DNA of 42,335 nt, from assembly GCA_964653095.1 (NCBI GenBank), contig CAZZEH010000028.1, positions 1-42,335 of the forward strand. The letters run 5' to 3'. The notes below the pieces were generated by a model. The model searched no databases. It had not been told where the DNA came from and was given only the letters and a program-made list of their open reading frames with translations. Position numbers and translations under genes: made by a program. Shown in pieces: positions 7,830 through 16,259 of the stretch (within the stretch, counting starts at the first letter, position 1; the number at the start of each line of letters is the position of its first letter). The stretch is from JAMLHH01 sp964653095 (GTDB lineage Bacteria; Bacteroidota; Bacteroidia; Chitinophagales; JADIYW01).

Positions 7830-8738
7830 ATGGAAAAAGATAATAGTTATATCGACCCAAAAATAAAAAGGGATATACGTTCTTCAATGTGTAGTGGATT
7901 GGCTGAACGTACAGCGAAACAAGTATTAGGTAATAAAACTATTCACGCTGACTTTGTCTTTAAAAAAGATGGACCTTTTTATTGTCCAGAATGTTTGTCA
8001 GACGTAATTGTTAGAAAATGCATTGATAAAAACGACCATTTTGCTCATAAAGGACGCCTAAGTAATTTATTTGGCAGTGGCGAATCTCAATTACACAAAG
8101 ACTGTAAACAAGAAATACTGACAGAATTACAAAAGGCATTCCCAGATGGTAAATGGGAAGTTGAGAGACCAATTAAAGAGAATAAAGAAAAAGGGTTTGC
8201 ACCATTAGTTCCTGATATAAGCGGAAGGATTAACGGCAAAGCAGTTGTAATTGAAGTACAAAGAAGTTTTTTGAATGTAAAGACAATAACAAAAAGAACC
8301 GAAGAATACACAAAAAGAGGTGTTGCTATTTTATGGGTCATTCCACTCAAAGAAGAATTGGGCTCTGACTATTTCAGACCAAGGTTATTTGAAAAATTTT
8401 TACATTCAATGTATTTCAGTCGGGCATATTATTGGCTCAAAGGTTATGGCTCAAAAGTAATAGCAACTCATTTTGGACGAGCTGAAAGATGGATAGAAGA
8501 AACGAATTGGTATGACGTAGAACAACAAGAGGAAAGAGATGCAGGAGGATACTGGAAAGTATTCAAAACAATTCGTGAACCAATTTTTTATCAAAATACA
8601 ATTGATATTACTAAGGATTTCACTATTGAAGAAGCTAAAGAGTGGATGCCTGAAAATGTAGATTTAACTGTACCTGAAAGACTAATTTTTAAAGATAATT
8701 TGAAAAAATGGTGGACAGACAAACCTACTCGAAAATAA
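7830..8738 (+). CDS. CoiA-like competence/nuclease-family protein
   Basis: Protein of 302 aa. An N-terminal zinc-finger-like segment has CPEC at residues 52-55 and HFAH at 70-73, the CPxC...HFAH arrangement of CoiA-like proteins. It is followed by a nuclease-like core VPDISGRINGKAVVIEVQRS with Asp129 and Glu142-Val-Gln144, resembling the PD-(D/E)xK fold variant with a terminal ExQ seen in CoiA. The C-terminal part is rich in aromatic and charged residues and has no motif I recognise. CoiA proteins promote recombination during transformation; family members also occur as accessory nuclease genes, so a DNA-processing or defence role is possible. The gene is noticeably more A-rich than its flanks and stands alone between two structured spacers, suggesting horizontal acquisition. 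Confidence 0.75.
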   Translation: MEKDNSYIDPKIKRDIRSSMCSGLAERTAKQVLGNKTIHADFVFKKDGPFYCPECLSDVIVRKCIDKNDHFAHKGRLSNLFGSGESQLHKDCKQEILTELQKAFPDGKWEVERPIKENKEKGFAPLVPDISGRINGKAVVIEVQRSFLNVKTITKRTEEYTKRGVAILWVIPLKEELGSDYFRPRLFEKFLHSMYFSRAYYWLKGYGSKVIATHFGRAERWIEETNWYDVEQQEERDAGGYWKVFKTIREPIFYQNTIDITKDFTIEEAKEWMPENVDLTVPERLIFKDNLKKWWTDKPTRK

Positions 8739-8914
8739 TGCCCGCTGCCAACATGAACTGTCAGGCGGGGGGACGTGCAAACTCGGAGCTTTGTGCTTCT
8801 ATTAAACTCTAGTAATAAATTGAAACTTTGTGCTAAAATCCCCGCCTTCAGCAATACCCAAACCGTTGAACCTCACAATGAGAAAACTCCCGGAAGATAG
8901 AAACCTACCATGAA
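8739..8914. repeat. Structured cassette-like spacer 1
   Basis: This non-coding spacer holds a perfect 8-bp inverted repeat (AGGCGGGG at 8763-8770, CCCCGCCT at 8840-8847). Outside it is a CAAC (8749-8752) / GTTG (8865-8868) pair. The nonamer CTTTGTGCT occurs twice inside (8789-8797 and 8826-8834). It ends with AAACCGTT (8860-8867), shared with the next spacer. The layout resembles an integron attC-like site, but the canonical RYYYAAC box was not found. Confidence 0.55.
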
Positions 8915-9352
8915 ATGCAGGGCAAGAAACTTAATAACATACCTCTTTTAAATCCAATCCTTTTTAAAGAGGAATTTATTGATGAAAATTGGAATCCAAC
9001 AGCGAGATTAAAAGTCAATGATTTTTTCATTCATTCATTTATGGATGACGTTGTTCCTCTCAAGCTGCCTTTACCTTTGCACAAAAAGACTGTAAACGAT
9101 TTTGTTATAATTATTGAAGGAGGTTTTACAAAAACAATTGGTTTAGAATCTTTTTCACTTAAGGCTAATCAATTTTTGTTTACCCCTAAAAACAGCATTA
9201 CTACCACTAAAAATGTCAGCAAGGATTTAAAGGGCTTTTATTGTCATTTTTCAGATGACTTCATCGCAAATAATCCGTATTTAAAAAAATGGAACACTCA
9301 ACGGACAAACGAACTATTAAAAATCTTACGATTAGATTTATTTTCTTTATAA
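8915..9352 (+). pseudogene. AraC-family regulator, N-terminal cupin part only (3' truncated)
   Basis: The 145-aa product matches the sensory cupin half of AraC-type regulators: a strand-rich region with FFIHSFMDDVVPL, FVIIIEGGFTKTIG and FSLKANQFLFTPKNS, then GFYCHFSDDFI. Family members are about 280-300 aa with two C-terminal helix-turn-helix motifs; these are absent here. The reading frame ends at 9352 and no helix-turn-helix sequence appears in any frame before 9590. After about residue 128 (KKWNTQ) the sequence no longer looks like the family, as if the 3' half was replaced by the spacer. It is most likely a dead remnant, though a stand-alone cupin cannot be excluded. The gene is AT-rich like the CoiA-like gene. 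Confidence 0.62.
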
Positions 9353-9590
9353 GTATTAATTTACTACTCTTACTTTCAGCGGTAGGGACTATGATTTATA
9401 AGCCGATTATATAAATCACATGTTACGAACGCACAACAAGCAGTTTGAACGCAAGGCGGGTTAAATGCTTCGATTGAAGGTTTTCGTAAGCTCAAAATTT
9501 CGTTTTCGGTTGAAGTTTCGTGATAAAAGTGCCACCTTCGCCTAGTGAGTCAAACCGTTATTTATAACCTTAAAAAAACATCGTTAAATA
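9353..9590. repeat. Structured cassette-like spacer 2
   Basis: Non-coding spacer with AGGCG (9454-9458) and CGCCT (9539-9543) facing each other, and an imperfect direct repeat TTCGATTGAAG (9469-9479) / TTCGGTTGAAG (9505-9515). It ends in AAACCGTT (9552-9559), the same octamer that ends spacer 1, followed by AT. CCGTTAT at 9555-9561 is the reverse complement of ATAACGG at 10473-10479, so these heptamers bracket the CDF gene. Confidence 0.5.
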
Positions 9591-10460
9591 ATGACAAACG
9601 AACAAACCGCAATTAAAATCTCATACTTTAGTATAGTAACTAATATAAGTCTTGCAACAATAAAGGGATTAGCTGGTTTTTTCGGAAACTCATACGCTTT
9701 AATCGCCGATGCAATTGAATCTACTGCTGATGTCTTCTCGTCAGTTATAGTGCTGTTTGGATTAAAATATTCCACAAAACCAGCAGATAAGAATCACCCA
9801 TATGGACACGGCAGAATCGAACCCCTCATAACATTTATAGTTGTTGGATTTTTAATTGCAGCTGCTATTATTATTTCATATGAGGCCATTAAAAACATAG
9901 GAACACCCCATAAATTACCCAAAGGTTGGACACTTTATATCTTGGCCGCCATAATTTTATGGAAAGAAATATCCTATCAACTTGTGATGAAGCGTGCAAA
10001 AATAACAGGCAGCACGTCTCTAAAAGCGGATGCCTGGCATCATCGTAGTGATGCAATTACCTCTGTAGCCGCATTTATTGGTATCTCAGTGGCTCTGTTT
10101 TTTGGTGAAGGTTTTGAATCTGCCGATGATTGGGCAGCTCTTTTTGCTTCGGGTTTCATTTTATATAACAGTTATCTGATATTCAGACCCGCTTTAGGCG
10201 AAATAATGGATGAGCAGCAATATGATGACTTAGTGGTGGAGATTAGAAAACGTTCTTTGTCAGTTGAAGGTATTTTGAATACGGAAAAATGCTTTGTCAG
10301 AAAACTGGGCATGTATTATATAATTGATTTACATATAGTTGTAGATAAAAACATCACGGTTGAAAAAGGACATACGACAGCTCATATATTAAAACAGGAA
10401 TTAATGGAACAGTTACCACAAATTTCTAATATTTTAATCCACGTTGAACCGAGTGAATAA
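9591..10460 (+). CDS. Cation diffusion facilitator (CDF) family metal transporter
   Basis: Inner-membrane metal/proton antiporter of 289 aa. Six hydrophobic helices occupy residues 8-200, and a C-terminal cytosolic domain (about 205-289) carries the ferredoxin-like YYIIDLHIVVD strand and a HILIHVEP-type end. The signature HPYGHGR is at residues 69-75. The transport site is formed by TM2 Glu43 and Asp47 (ADAIESTAD) and TM5 His150 and Asp154 (WHHRSD). The first ligand is therefore Glu where zinc CDFs usually have His or Asp. The gene stands alone in the accessory island and might supply metal tolerance as a mobile trait. The exact metal is not predictable from these residues. Confidence 0.9.
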   Translation: MTNEQTAIKISYFSIVTNISLATIKGLAGFFGNSYALIADAIESTADVFSSVIVLFGLKYSTKPADKNHPYGHGRIEPLITFIVVGFLIAAAIIISYEAIKNIGTPHKLPKGWTLYILAAIILWKEISYQLVMKRAKITGSTSLKADAWHHRSDAITSVAAFIGISVALFFGEGFESADDWAALFASGFILYNSYLIFRPALGEIMDEQQYDDLVVEIRKRSLSVEGILNTEKCFVRKLGMYYIIDLHIVVDKNITVEKGHTTAHILKQELMEQLPQISNILIHVEPSE

Positions 10461-10592
10461 AAAGGCTGCAACATAACGGCTTCGATAATTTATTTGCCTG
10501 ACTGTACCTGAAATCAAAATTTGATTTAGCGCCTTTTACAAACTCATCTCCCAATTCGGGATAATTTTTCTTATACCGTTTGGGCAAACAAC

Positions 10593-10630
10593 ACAGACCA
10601 AAATAAGGTTTCGCTTTATCGGTCTGTTTT
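10593..10630 (+). terminator. Probable terminator between convergent genes
   Basis: ACAGACC (10593-10599) pairs with GGTCTGT (10621-10627), enclosing an AT-rich partly paired loop, and is followed by TTT. It lies between the CDF gene and the convergent DUF4249 gene. The weak T-tract makes this moderate. Confidence 0.45.
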
Positions 10631-10646
10631 GAATTTCAAATTGGTA

Positions 10647-11594
10647 TTACTTCGGATAATACACGTTGATAGTACTTCCATATCCGCCCCATACACCCAA
10701 TCCTCCGGAAATATTGGTTCGTACCCGGGTAAAACTTCCAAACGGACTGCCCTGATTCCCGAGCTCATCTTCCATAGACCTTCGAAATTCATAATGCGCC
10801 CGGTCTATACAGCTTAACTTGACATAACAGGTGTCTTCCTTGTGCCAGTAGCCAAACGTGTTAAAATCAAAATCCTCATCCGTAAATCTTTCTACTCCAT
10901 ACGGAATCATAATATCAAATTCCTGGCCGTTGGCAAGTAAATCATCCAAAACGGACTGAAAGTTTTTAGTGTAAAAAGAGCTGTTTCTTCTTGTGGCATA
11001 CTGATAAAAATTCCCCAAAGTATCCGGGTCTTTTACTCTCCCGTACAACATGACCAAAGAATCGTATTTCGGATTGGGATGCGCCTCTACCCACAGCTTG
11101 CTGAAGCTGACTGGTTCCGGTATAGTAGTAGTCGCCGTCAAAACTTTGCCTTCTACCTCTATTCTCAAATTATAATATTCATTAAACTCTCCTACGAAAC
11201 CGCTTTCTATCGGTACCGTATAAACCGTAATGTCCGGTAACTGAAAATTTGAATCTAACGGAATCTGAAAAAATTTGGAAAGCTCCAGTCTCTCTTCTTC
11301 GGGCAGAAGATTAATCAGAGCAGAAGAATATTCCATGAGTTCCACCGTATCTTTGTGATTGAAAACGGTAATTCTGGCTCCGGAAACAAAATATTTGGAC
11401 AGGTCGTTTACATCAAAATCTCCAAAGTAAGGGGAGTTGCGGCTCAGAAACACATAAGGCGGCAAACCGTTTTCTATATAACCTTCCACAACTATCTGAT
11501 CAACAGGGCTATCCAATTTAATATCAATATCTTTCTCGCAGGAAATTACTGCAATAAATCCACTCAACAGAACAAACAGAAATCTCAAATTCAT
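10647..11594 (-). CDS. DUF4249-family outer-membrane lipoprotein
   Basis: Lipoprotein of 315 aa. The signal peptide ends in AVISC, so Cys19 is the probable lipidated residue. The mature part begins EKDIDIKLDSPVDQIVVEGY, the typical start of DUF4249 proteins, followed by the VFLSRNSPYF element and a beta-rich body. I start at the ATG at 11594 because the upstream start at 11651 would add 19 residues inside the TonB-receptor gene and hide the signal peptide. It lies 4 nt downstream of the TonB-dependent receptor. DUF4249 proteins regularly accompany such receptors in Bacteroidota; the pair is analogous to SusC/SusD, although the ligand is unknown. Confidence 0.88.
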   Translation of the reverse strand: MNLRFLFVLLSGFIAVISCEKDIDIKLDSPVDQIVVEGYIENGLPPYVFLSRNSPYFGDFDVNDLSKYFVSGARITVFNHKDTVELMEYSSALINLLPEEERLELSKFFQIPLDSNFQLPDITVYTVPIESGFVGEFNEYYNLRIEVEGKVLTATTTIPEPVSFSKLWVEAHPNPKYDSLVMLYGRVKDPDTLGNFYQYATRRNSSFYTKNFQSVLDDLLANGQEFDIMIPYGVERFTDEDFDFNTFGYWHKEDTCYVKLSCIDRAHYEFRRSMEDELGNQGSPFGSFTRVRTNISGGLGVWGGYGSTINVYYPK

Positions 11595-11598
11595 CGTA

Positions 11599-13962
11599 TT
11601 AAAATTTAAAGTTCCAGGTGACAGAAGGTATGATAGGAAAAAGTGATACACTGACAGCCTTTGTCGTCAAATCTCCCATCAGAATATCGCCTTCTGTCTT
11701 GTAATAGATAAAATAAGTGTTTTTCCTGTTATACACATTGTATATAGACATATTCCACTCTGACTTAAAGCGTTTATCCGGTTTTTTGTTTGGGGTATAG
11801 GTCACAGACAAATCCATTCTGTGGTAAGACGGCATCCTGAATGAATTCCGATCTCCGTATCCTGTAATCAGCATAAAATCCACCAGATATTTTTCTATAG
11901 GCAGTGTAAAGGCATTTCCGGTAGCATACACCCAAGTACCGCCCAACTTCCACTTTTTGTGGACGTCATACGACAGATTGAGTGAAATATCATGTCGGCG
12001 GTCAAATCGCGCAGGAAAATTTTTACCGCCATTCAATTCATCAAAACGTCTCATCGTGTATGACAGCGTATAGCCCAACCATCCGTTCCAGACACCCCGG
12101 GACTTTTTGGCAAACAACTCCAAACCGTAAGACCATCCCTTCCCAAATACATATCCGGTCTCAATTTCTTCGTTCAGCTCCCGTATATAATCCTCCGAAA
12201 ATTCAATCTGACTCTTCAGGTCTTTATAATAAATCTCAGACGAAAACTCAAACATATTTTCTTTGAAATTCCTAAAATAACCGATAGAATACTGAAGTCC
12301 CCACTGCGGTTCTACCAAAGCAGAACTCGGTACCCACAAATCTGTCGGAAGAGTACTGTTGGAAGTAGATACTAAGTGGATATACTGATAATTCATCGCC
12401 ACGCCTGCTTTTATAGATTGCGTGCCGTCTATGGCATATCGCATCGCAAATCTCGGCTCCGGTCCCCACCACGTTTTTACGGGCTGTCCCTTTTTATATC
12501 GTATCGTATCTCCTGAATAGATGCCGCCCGGAAAATGATTGTACGGACCAACCTGCTGGAACATACTCATCCTAAATCCGGTAGAGAGCCTAATCCGGTC
12601 ATTAATATCCCAATCATCCTGTATATACGCTGCCATCTCATGCGCATACTTTTTCCCCTCTGTCAGTTTGAATTTTGAATCTCCGGTAGAAAGCGAACCT
12701 GCATTTGGTGTAAAAATGTGGTAAGAATAATCGTACCCGTATAAAAGCTTGTGTTTTTCAGAAGGGGTATGCGTCAAAGTCACTCTGGTACCGATATCTC
12801 TGACACCCGATTTCACTGAAAGTTTAAAATCTAACTGCTTCCCGTCGAAAGAGAATTTATAATCATTGAAAATAAAATAGGTATTCATCATCAGCTTTTC
12901 ATTAAACTGGTGATTCCACCTAACTGTCGCGGTACCGTTACCCCACGGAATTTTTACGTTTGTTTTGTTTGCAGTATTGTTGTAGATAAATGCATCCCGT
13001 CCGAAATAACTGCTTACAAACAGTCTGTCTTTACCGGAGAAAACGTAATTAGCCTTAAAGTTAAGATCGTAGAAATTATAATTTGTGCCGGCAAAATCAG
13101 TCCGTTTGATTAAAGGTTTGGCTACGTCAAAAGCATACGTTCTTCTGCCGGCAAGCATGAAAGAGCTTTTGCCTTTTTGTATGGGAGCCTGTAAGGCAAA
13201 TCTTGAACTTATCAGTCCGATCCCGCCGTCCATCTGAAATCGGTCGCTGTTACCACTTTTGGTCTCCACATCAATCACGGAAGAAATTCTCCCTCCATAA
13301 TTGGCCGGCATCCCTCCTTTAATCAGCGTGGCTTCTTTCACCGCATCGGAATTAAATACAGAGAAAAAGCCAAATAGATGACCGGGATTATATATTGTAG
13401 CACCATCCAAAAGCACTAAATTCTGATCCGGTCCTCCTCCCCTTACATAGATTCCCGAATTGCCCTCTCCTGCTGCCTGTACTCCCGGGAGCATCTGCAT
13501 CGCTTTGATTACATCTACTTCTCCCATAAAAGCGGGAATGGACTTAATCGTTTCCATATCCAGCTGCACTTTCCCCAAATCGGTACTTTTTATATTTTCA
13601 TCTCTTCTCTCCGAAGTAACTACGACCTCCTGCAACTCCCGCCCTTCCTTCAGTCTCACATGGAGTTCTGTATTTTTATTTAGATTTATTTTCTTAACTA
13701 CAGTCTGATAGCCCACGTAAGAAAAATGCACCTCATACTTTCCTGCATTTAATCTGAGAGAATAAAAACCATCCAAATCGGTCGATACACCCACCCTGCC
13801 TCCATCCTCCAGTTCTATATACACATTGGCTCCTATCAGCGTTTCTCCTATGTCCGCATCACGTACATATCCGCTGACAGTATATTTTTCGGTTTCTGCA
13901 AATAACATGATTGTTGAAAGTGCATAAACGAACCAAAATATCCCCAAAAACCTGTATTTCAT
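11599..13962 (-). CDS. TonB-dependent receptor with carboxypeptidase-regulatory-like domain
   Basis: Outer-membrane active transporter of 787 aa. An N-terminal signal peptide (about residues 1-22) precedes a CarboxypepD-reg-like domain (VSGYVRDADIGETLIGANVY, about 28-110). A TonB-box-like segment (ELQEVVVTSER) is followed by the plug, with MLPGVQAAGEGNSGIYVRGG, LLDGATIYNPGHLFGFFSVF and the IKGGMPANYGGRISSVID element. The rest is a 22-strand-type barrel ending in aromatic-rich strands and a terminal Phe (VTWNFKF), as expected for an outer-membrane beta-barrel. It is the first gene of an operon with the DUF4249 lipoprotein. A TACTTTTG -7 element lies 43 nt upstream of the start. Confidence 0.93.
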   Translation of the reverse strand: MKYRFLGIFWFVYALSTIMLFAETEKYTVSGYVRDADIGETLIGANVYIELEDGGRVGVSTDLDGFYSLRLNAGKYEVHFSYVGYQTVVKKINLNKNTELHVRLKEGRELQEVVVTSERRDENIKSTDLGKVQLDMETIKSIPAFMGEVDVIKAMQMLPGVQAAGEGNSGIYVRGGGPDQNLVLLDGATIYNPGHLFGFFSVFNSDAVKEATLIKGGMPANYGGRISSVIDVETKSGNSDRFQMDGGIGLISSRFALQAPIQKGKSSFMLAGRRTYAFDVAKPLIKRTDFAGTNYNFYDLNFKANYVFSGKDRLFVSSYFGRDAFIYNNTANKTNVKIPWGNGTATVRWNHQFNEKLMMNTYFIFNDYKFSFDGKQLDFKLSVKSGVRDIGTRVTLTHTPSEKHKLLYGYDYSYHIFTPNAGSLSTGDSKFKLTEGKKYAHEMAAYIQDDWDINDRIRLSTGFRMSMFQQVGPYNHFPGGIYSGDTIRYKKGQPVKTWWGPEPRFAMRYAIDGTQSIKAGVAMNYQYIHLVSTSNSTLPTDLWVPSSALVEPQWGLQYSIGYFRNFKENMFEFSSEIYYKDLKSQIEFSEDYIRELNEEIETGYVFGKGWSYGLELFAKKSRGVWNGWLGYTLSYTMRRFDELNGGKNFPARFDRRHDISLNLSYDVHKKWKLGGTWVYATGNAFTLPIEKYLVDFMLITGYGDRNSFRMPSYHRMDLSVTYTPNKKPDKRFKSEWNMSIYNVYNRKNTYFIYYKTEGDILMGDLTTKAVSVSLFPIIPSVTWNFKF

Positions 13963-14005
13963 TCCTTCAGAAAAGTTAAAGCGAAAATGACAAATATATT
14001 GTTCA

Positions 14006-14013
14006 CAAAAGTA
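14006..14013 (-). promoter_or_regulatory. -7 promoter element of the TonB receptor operon
   Basis: On the minus strand this reads TACTTTTG, an exact match to TAnnTTTG, 43 nt upstream of the start codon. A -33 TTTG occurs only at a long spacing (26 nt), so the -33 box is uncertain. Confidence 0.5.
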
Positions 14014-14160
14014 CCGTTAAATTTATTTATGACATAAATCAAACACTTTTTCCTTTCTAATACCCACAGTACACAAAACCACTGCTAATTTTCTTTAAAG
14101 CCAGCTATGTCTTAGTGAGATTAATCCGTCAGAGGCAGGTAAAATCACAAATGGAAAAGT

Positions 14161-14327
14161 CGCTTTGAGTTGCTCCGCCTTCGAGAGTACTTCGAGTAAC
14201 CTCAGCCACCTCCTCAGGTATTGCATCGTCGTCGCCCTCAGTGACCGCGCTTTGGTTGTGAGTCCCTTCCTCCATAGGCAGACACAGTACAGGGTAACTA
14301 TATCGGTGGTTGAGTGATTTAATTTTG
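14161..14327 (-). repeat. Interspersed composite repeat, copy 1
   Basis: The core at 14171-14242 is identical at 68 of 72 positions to the reverse complement of 42161-42232; all four differences are transitions. Flanking sequence also matches in the same order: on the minus strand CCCTGTACTGT and GGAAGGG followed by CTCA occur in both copies. This copy lacks about 85 nt present between those blocks in the other. No plausible gene is seen. The repeat fills most of the 533-nt gap between the TonB receptor and fur. Confidence 0.85.
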
Positions 14328-14440
14328 ACTCGCTGACCGCATGTTTATTTATTCGCCCATTGTTTATAAAATGTTGTATTTATGCACTTTTTTATAAAAC
14401 TCAACATATCAACGTGTTATCTGTTGAAAAATATAAGCCA

Positions 14441-14476
14441 ATATCTTTAGATATACTTTTTAAAAACTTATTTTTG
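14441..14476 (+). promoter_or_regulatory. fur promoter with a palindrome over the -33 region
   Basis: TATTTTTG at 14469-14476 is an exact TAnnTTTG -7 element, 19 nt before the fur start codon. A perfect palindrome ATATCT-TT-AGATAT at 14441-14454 covers the expected -33 position (TTTA, 19-nt spacer). Autoregulation through this site is an inference; it does not match the classical Fur box. Confidence 0.5.
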
Positions 14477-14495
14477 TAATTATTGAATTTTCAAG

Positions 14496-14972
14496 ATGAA
14501 TGAAGCCAATTCCAAACTGATTCAGGATGCAAAATTAATTTTCGCATCTTATCTGGAACAGAACAAACAAAGAAAAACCCCGGAAAGATTTTCCATATTG
14601 GAAGAGATATACAGCAACAACACACATTTTGATGCGGAACAACTGTATCTGCAAATGAAAAACAATCAATTTAACGTGAGCAGAGCTACTGTTTATAATA
14701 CTCTTGAACTTCTTGTCAGTTGTGATTTAGTGACCAAACATCAATTTGGCAAGAACCACGCCCAATATGAAAGAGCATACGGATACAGACAGCATGACCA
14801 TATAATATGTGAAAATTGCGGTCATGTAATTGAGTTTTGTGATCCAAGAGTATATTTGATAAAGTCCACTCAGGAAAGTCTTTTGGGGCATAAAATAAAA
14901 AAACACTCCCTTACCTTTCACATCGAAGAATGCGATAAATGTCAGGGTAAGAAAAACGAATCAGCAGAATAA
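14496..14972 (+). CDS. Fur-family metal-responsive transcriptional repressor
   Basis: Ferric-uptake-regulator family protein of 158 aa. The N-terminal winged helix (about residues 25-90) includes FDAEQLYLQMKN and the recognition helix VSRATVYNTLELL. The regulatory domain carries the HDH motif (His100, Asp101, His102), a CxxC at Cys105/Cys108, and a second CxxC at Cys146/Cys149 near the C-terminus. Both pairs fit the structural zinc site of Fur and PerR proteins. Whether it senses iron, zinc or peroxide is not decided by the sequence. It lies 29 nt upstream of purA, and the Fur-purA pairing is recurrent in Bacteroidota. Confidence 0.9.
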   Translation: MNEANSKLIQDAKLIFASYLEQNKQRKTPERFSILEEIYSNNTHFDAEQLYLQMKNNQFNVSRATVYNTLELLVSCDLVTKHQFGKNHAQYERAYGYRQHDHIICENCGHVIEFCDPRVYLIKSTQESLLGHKIKKHSLTFHIEECDKCQGKKNESAE

Positions 14973-15001
14973 ATTAGCAATATTAAGATTTTAAGTTTTA
15001 C

Positions 15002-16255
15002 ATGAAAATAGATGTACTATTAGGCCTTCAATGGGGCGACGAAGGGAAAGGAAAGATTGTAGATTTCTTAGCAGAACAATACGATATAATAGCAAGATTC
15101 CAAGGAGGGCCAAATGCCGGGCATACATTGATAATAGACGGCAACAAAACAGTTTTGCATACCATCCCTTCCGGGATTTTCAGAGAAAAATGCATGAACC
15201 TGATTGGCAACGGAGTAGTCATTGATCCGGTGACTTTAATTCAGGAAATCAGAAAATTAGAAGCAGCCGGAATACCTGTTAAAGACAGATTAGTCATTTC
15301 AAAAAATGCAAGCTTAATTCTGCCTTCGCATAAAATGTTAGATGCAGCCTCCGAAAAGTCAAAAGGTTCAGGTAAAATCGGCTCTACTCTCAAAGGTATC
15401 GGCCCGACTTATATGGACAAAACCGGAAGGAACGGCCTGCGCATAGGAAACATACTCCACGATAATTTCAGAGATCAGTATCAGGTACTGAAAAGCAAGC
15501 ATTTGACCTTGCTACAGCATTATAATTTTGACTTTGACCTGAAAGAACAGGAAGACGATTGGTTTGAAGCTGTTCGGGAACTAAAAGCGTACAAAATTAT
15601 CAACAGCTTTTACTTCATTCACGAGCAGATGGCTTCCGGTAAAAAGATATTAGCCGAAGGCGCACAGGGCTCGATGTTAGACATTGATTTTGGCACCTAT
15701 CCTTTTGTAACTTCATCCAACACGATTACTGCAGCCGTTTGTACGGGATTAGGAGTTCCGCCCAGCTCCATAGGAGAAGTAATCGGAATCACCAAAGCAT
15801 ACTGCACCCGAGTTGGGAGCGGCCCTTTTCCTACCGAATTGAAAAATGAAATCGGTGAAAAGCTGAGACAGGAAGGAGGCGAATTCGGAGCCACCACCGG
15901 GAGGCCGAGAAGATGCGGGTGGATTGACTTGCCTGCTTTAAAATACTCCTGCATGCTGAATGGTGTTACCCAGTTAGTCGTAACTAAGTTAGATGTGCTT
16001 AATAATTTTGAGGAGTTTGGGATTTGCAGCGCATACGACAGAGAGGGAAAACAGACTCAAAAGCTTCCTTTTGACTTGACTCAGGATGACGTTCGTCCTG
16101 TATATAATTATATGAAATCCTGGGGAAAACTTCCGAACGACAATTCAGTCCCGGAAGAAATGCAAAATTTCATATCCTATTTGGAAGACTATCTGAAAGT
16201 GAAAGTTTCGTGGGCATCTGTCGGGCCGGACAGAAGGCAGTTGATAGAACTGTAA
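15002..16255 (+). CDS. purA: Adenylosuccinate synthase
   Basis: Catalyses GTP-dependent ligation of aspartate to IMP, the first committed step to AMP. The 417-aa length is slightly short of the roughly 430 aa typical of bacteria. The N-terminal GLQWGDEGKGKIVD loop contains the catalytic Asp13, and GGPNAGHTL supplies His41. Other family blocks are GVVIDPVTL, KGIGPTYMDKTGRNGLRIG, EGAQGSMLDIDFGTYPFVTS, TRVGSGPFPTE, ATTGRPRRCGWIDLPALKY and the terminal guanine-binding WASVGPDR. It is cytosolic, and pabB follows 4 nt after the stop. Identification is unambiguous. Confidence 0.97.
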   Translation: MKIDVLLGLQWGDEGKGKIVDFLAEQYDIIARFQGGPNAGHTLIIDGNKTVLHTIPSGIFREKCMNLIGNGVVIDPVTLIQEIRKLEAAGIPVKDRLVISKNASLILPSHKMLDAASEKSKGSGKIGSTLKGIGPTYMDKTGRNGLRIGNILHDNFRDQYQVLKSKHLTLLQHYNFDFDLKEQEDDWFEAVRELKAYKIINSFYFIHEQMASGKKILAEGAQGSMLDIDFGTYPFVTSSNTITAAVCTGLGVPPSSIGEVIGITKAYCTRVGSGPFPTELKNEIGEKLRQEGGEFGATTGRPRRCGWIDLPALKYSCMLNGVTQLVVTKLDVLNNFEEFGICSAYDREGKQTQKLPFDLTQDDVRPVYNYMKSWGKLPNDNSVPEEMQNFISYLEDYLKVKVSWASVGPDRRQLIEL

Positions 16256-16259
16256 CTTC

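Noticed and set aside
10461..10646. Possible third cassette spacer after the CDF gene
   Set aside because: It starts with ATAACGG and contains a hairpin, but lacks the GGCGGG-type arms and AAACCGTT end of the other spacers, so it is listed only as a terminator and in the island finding.
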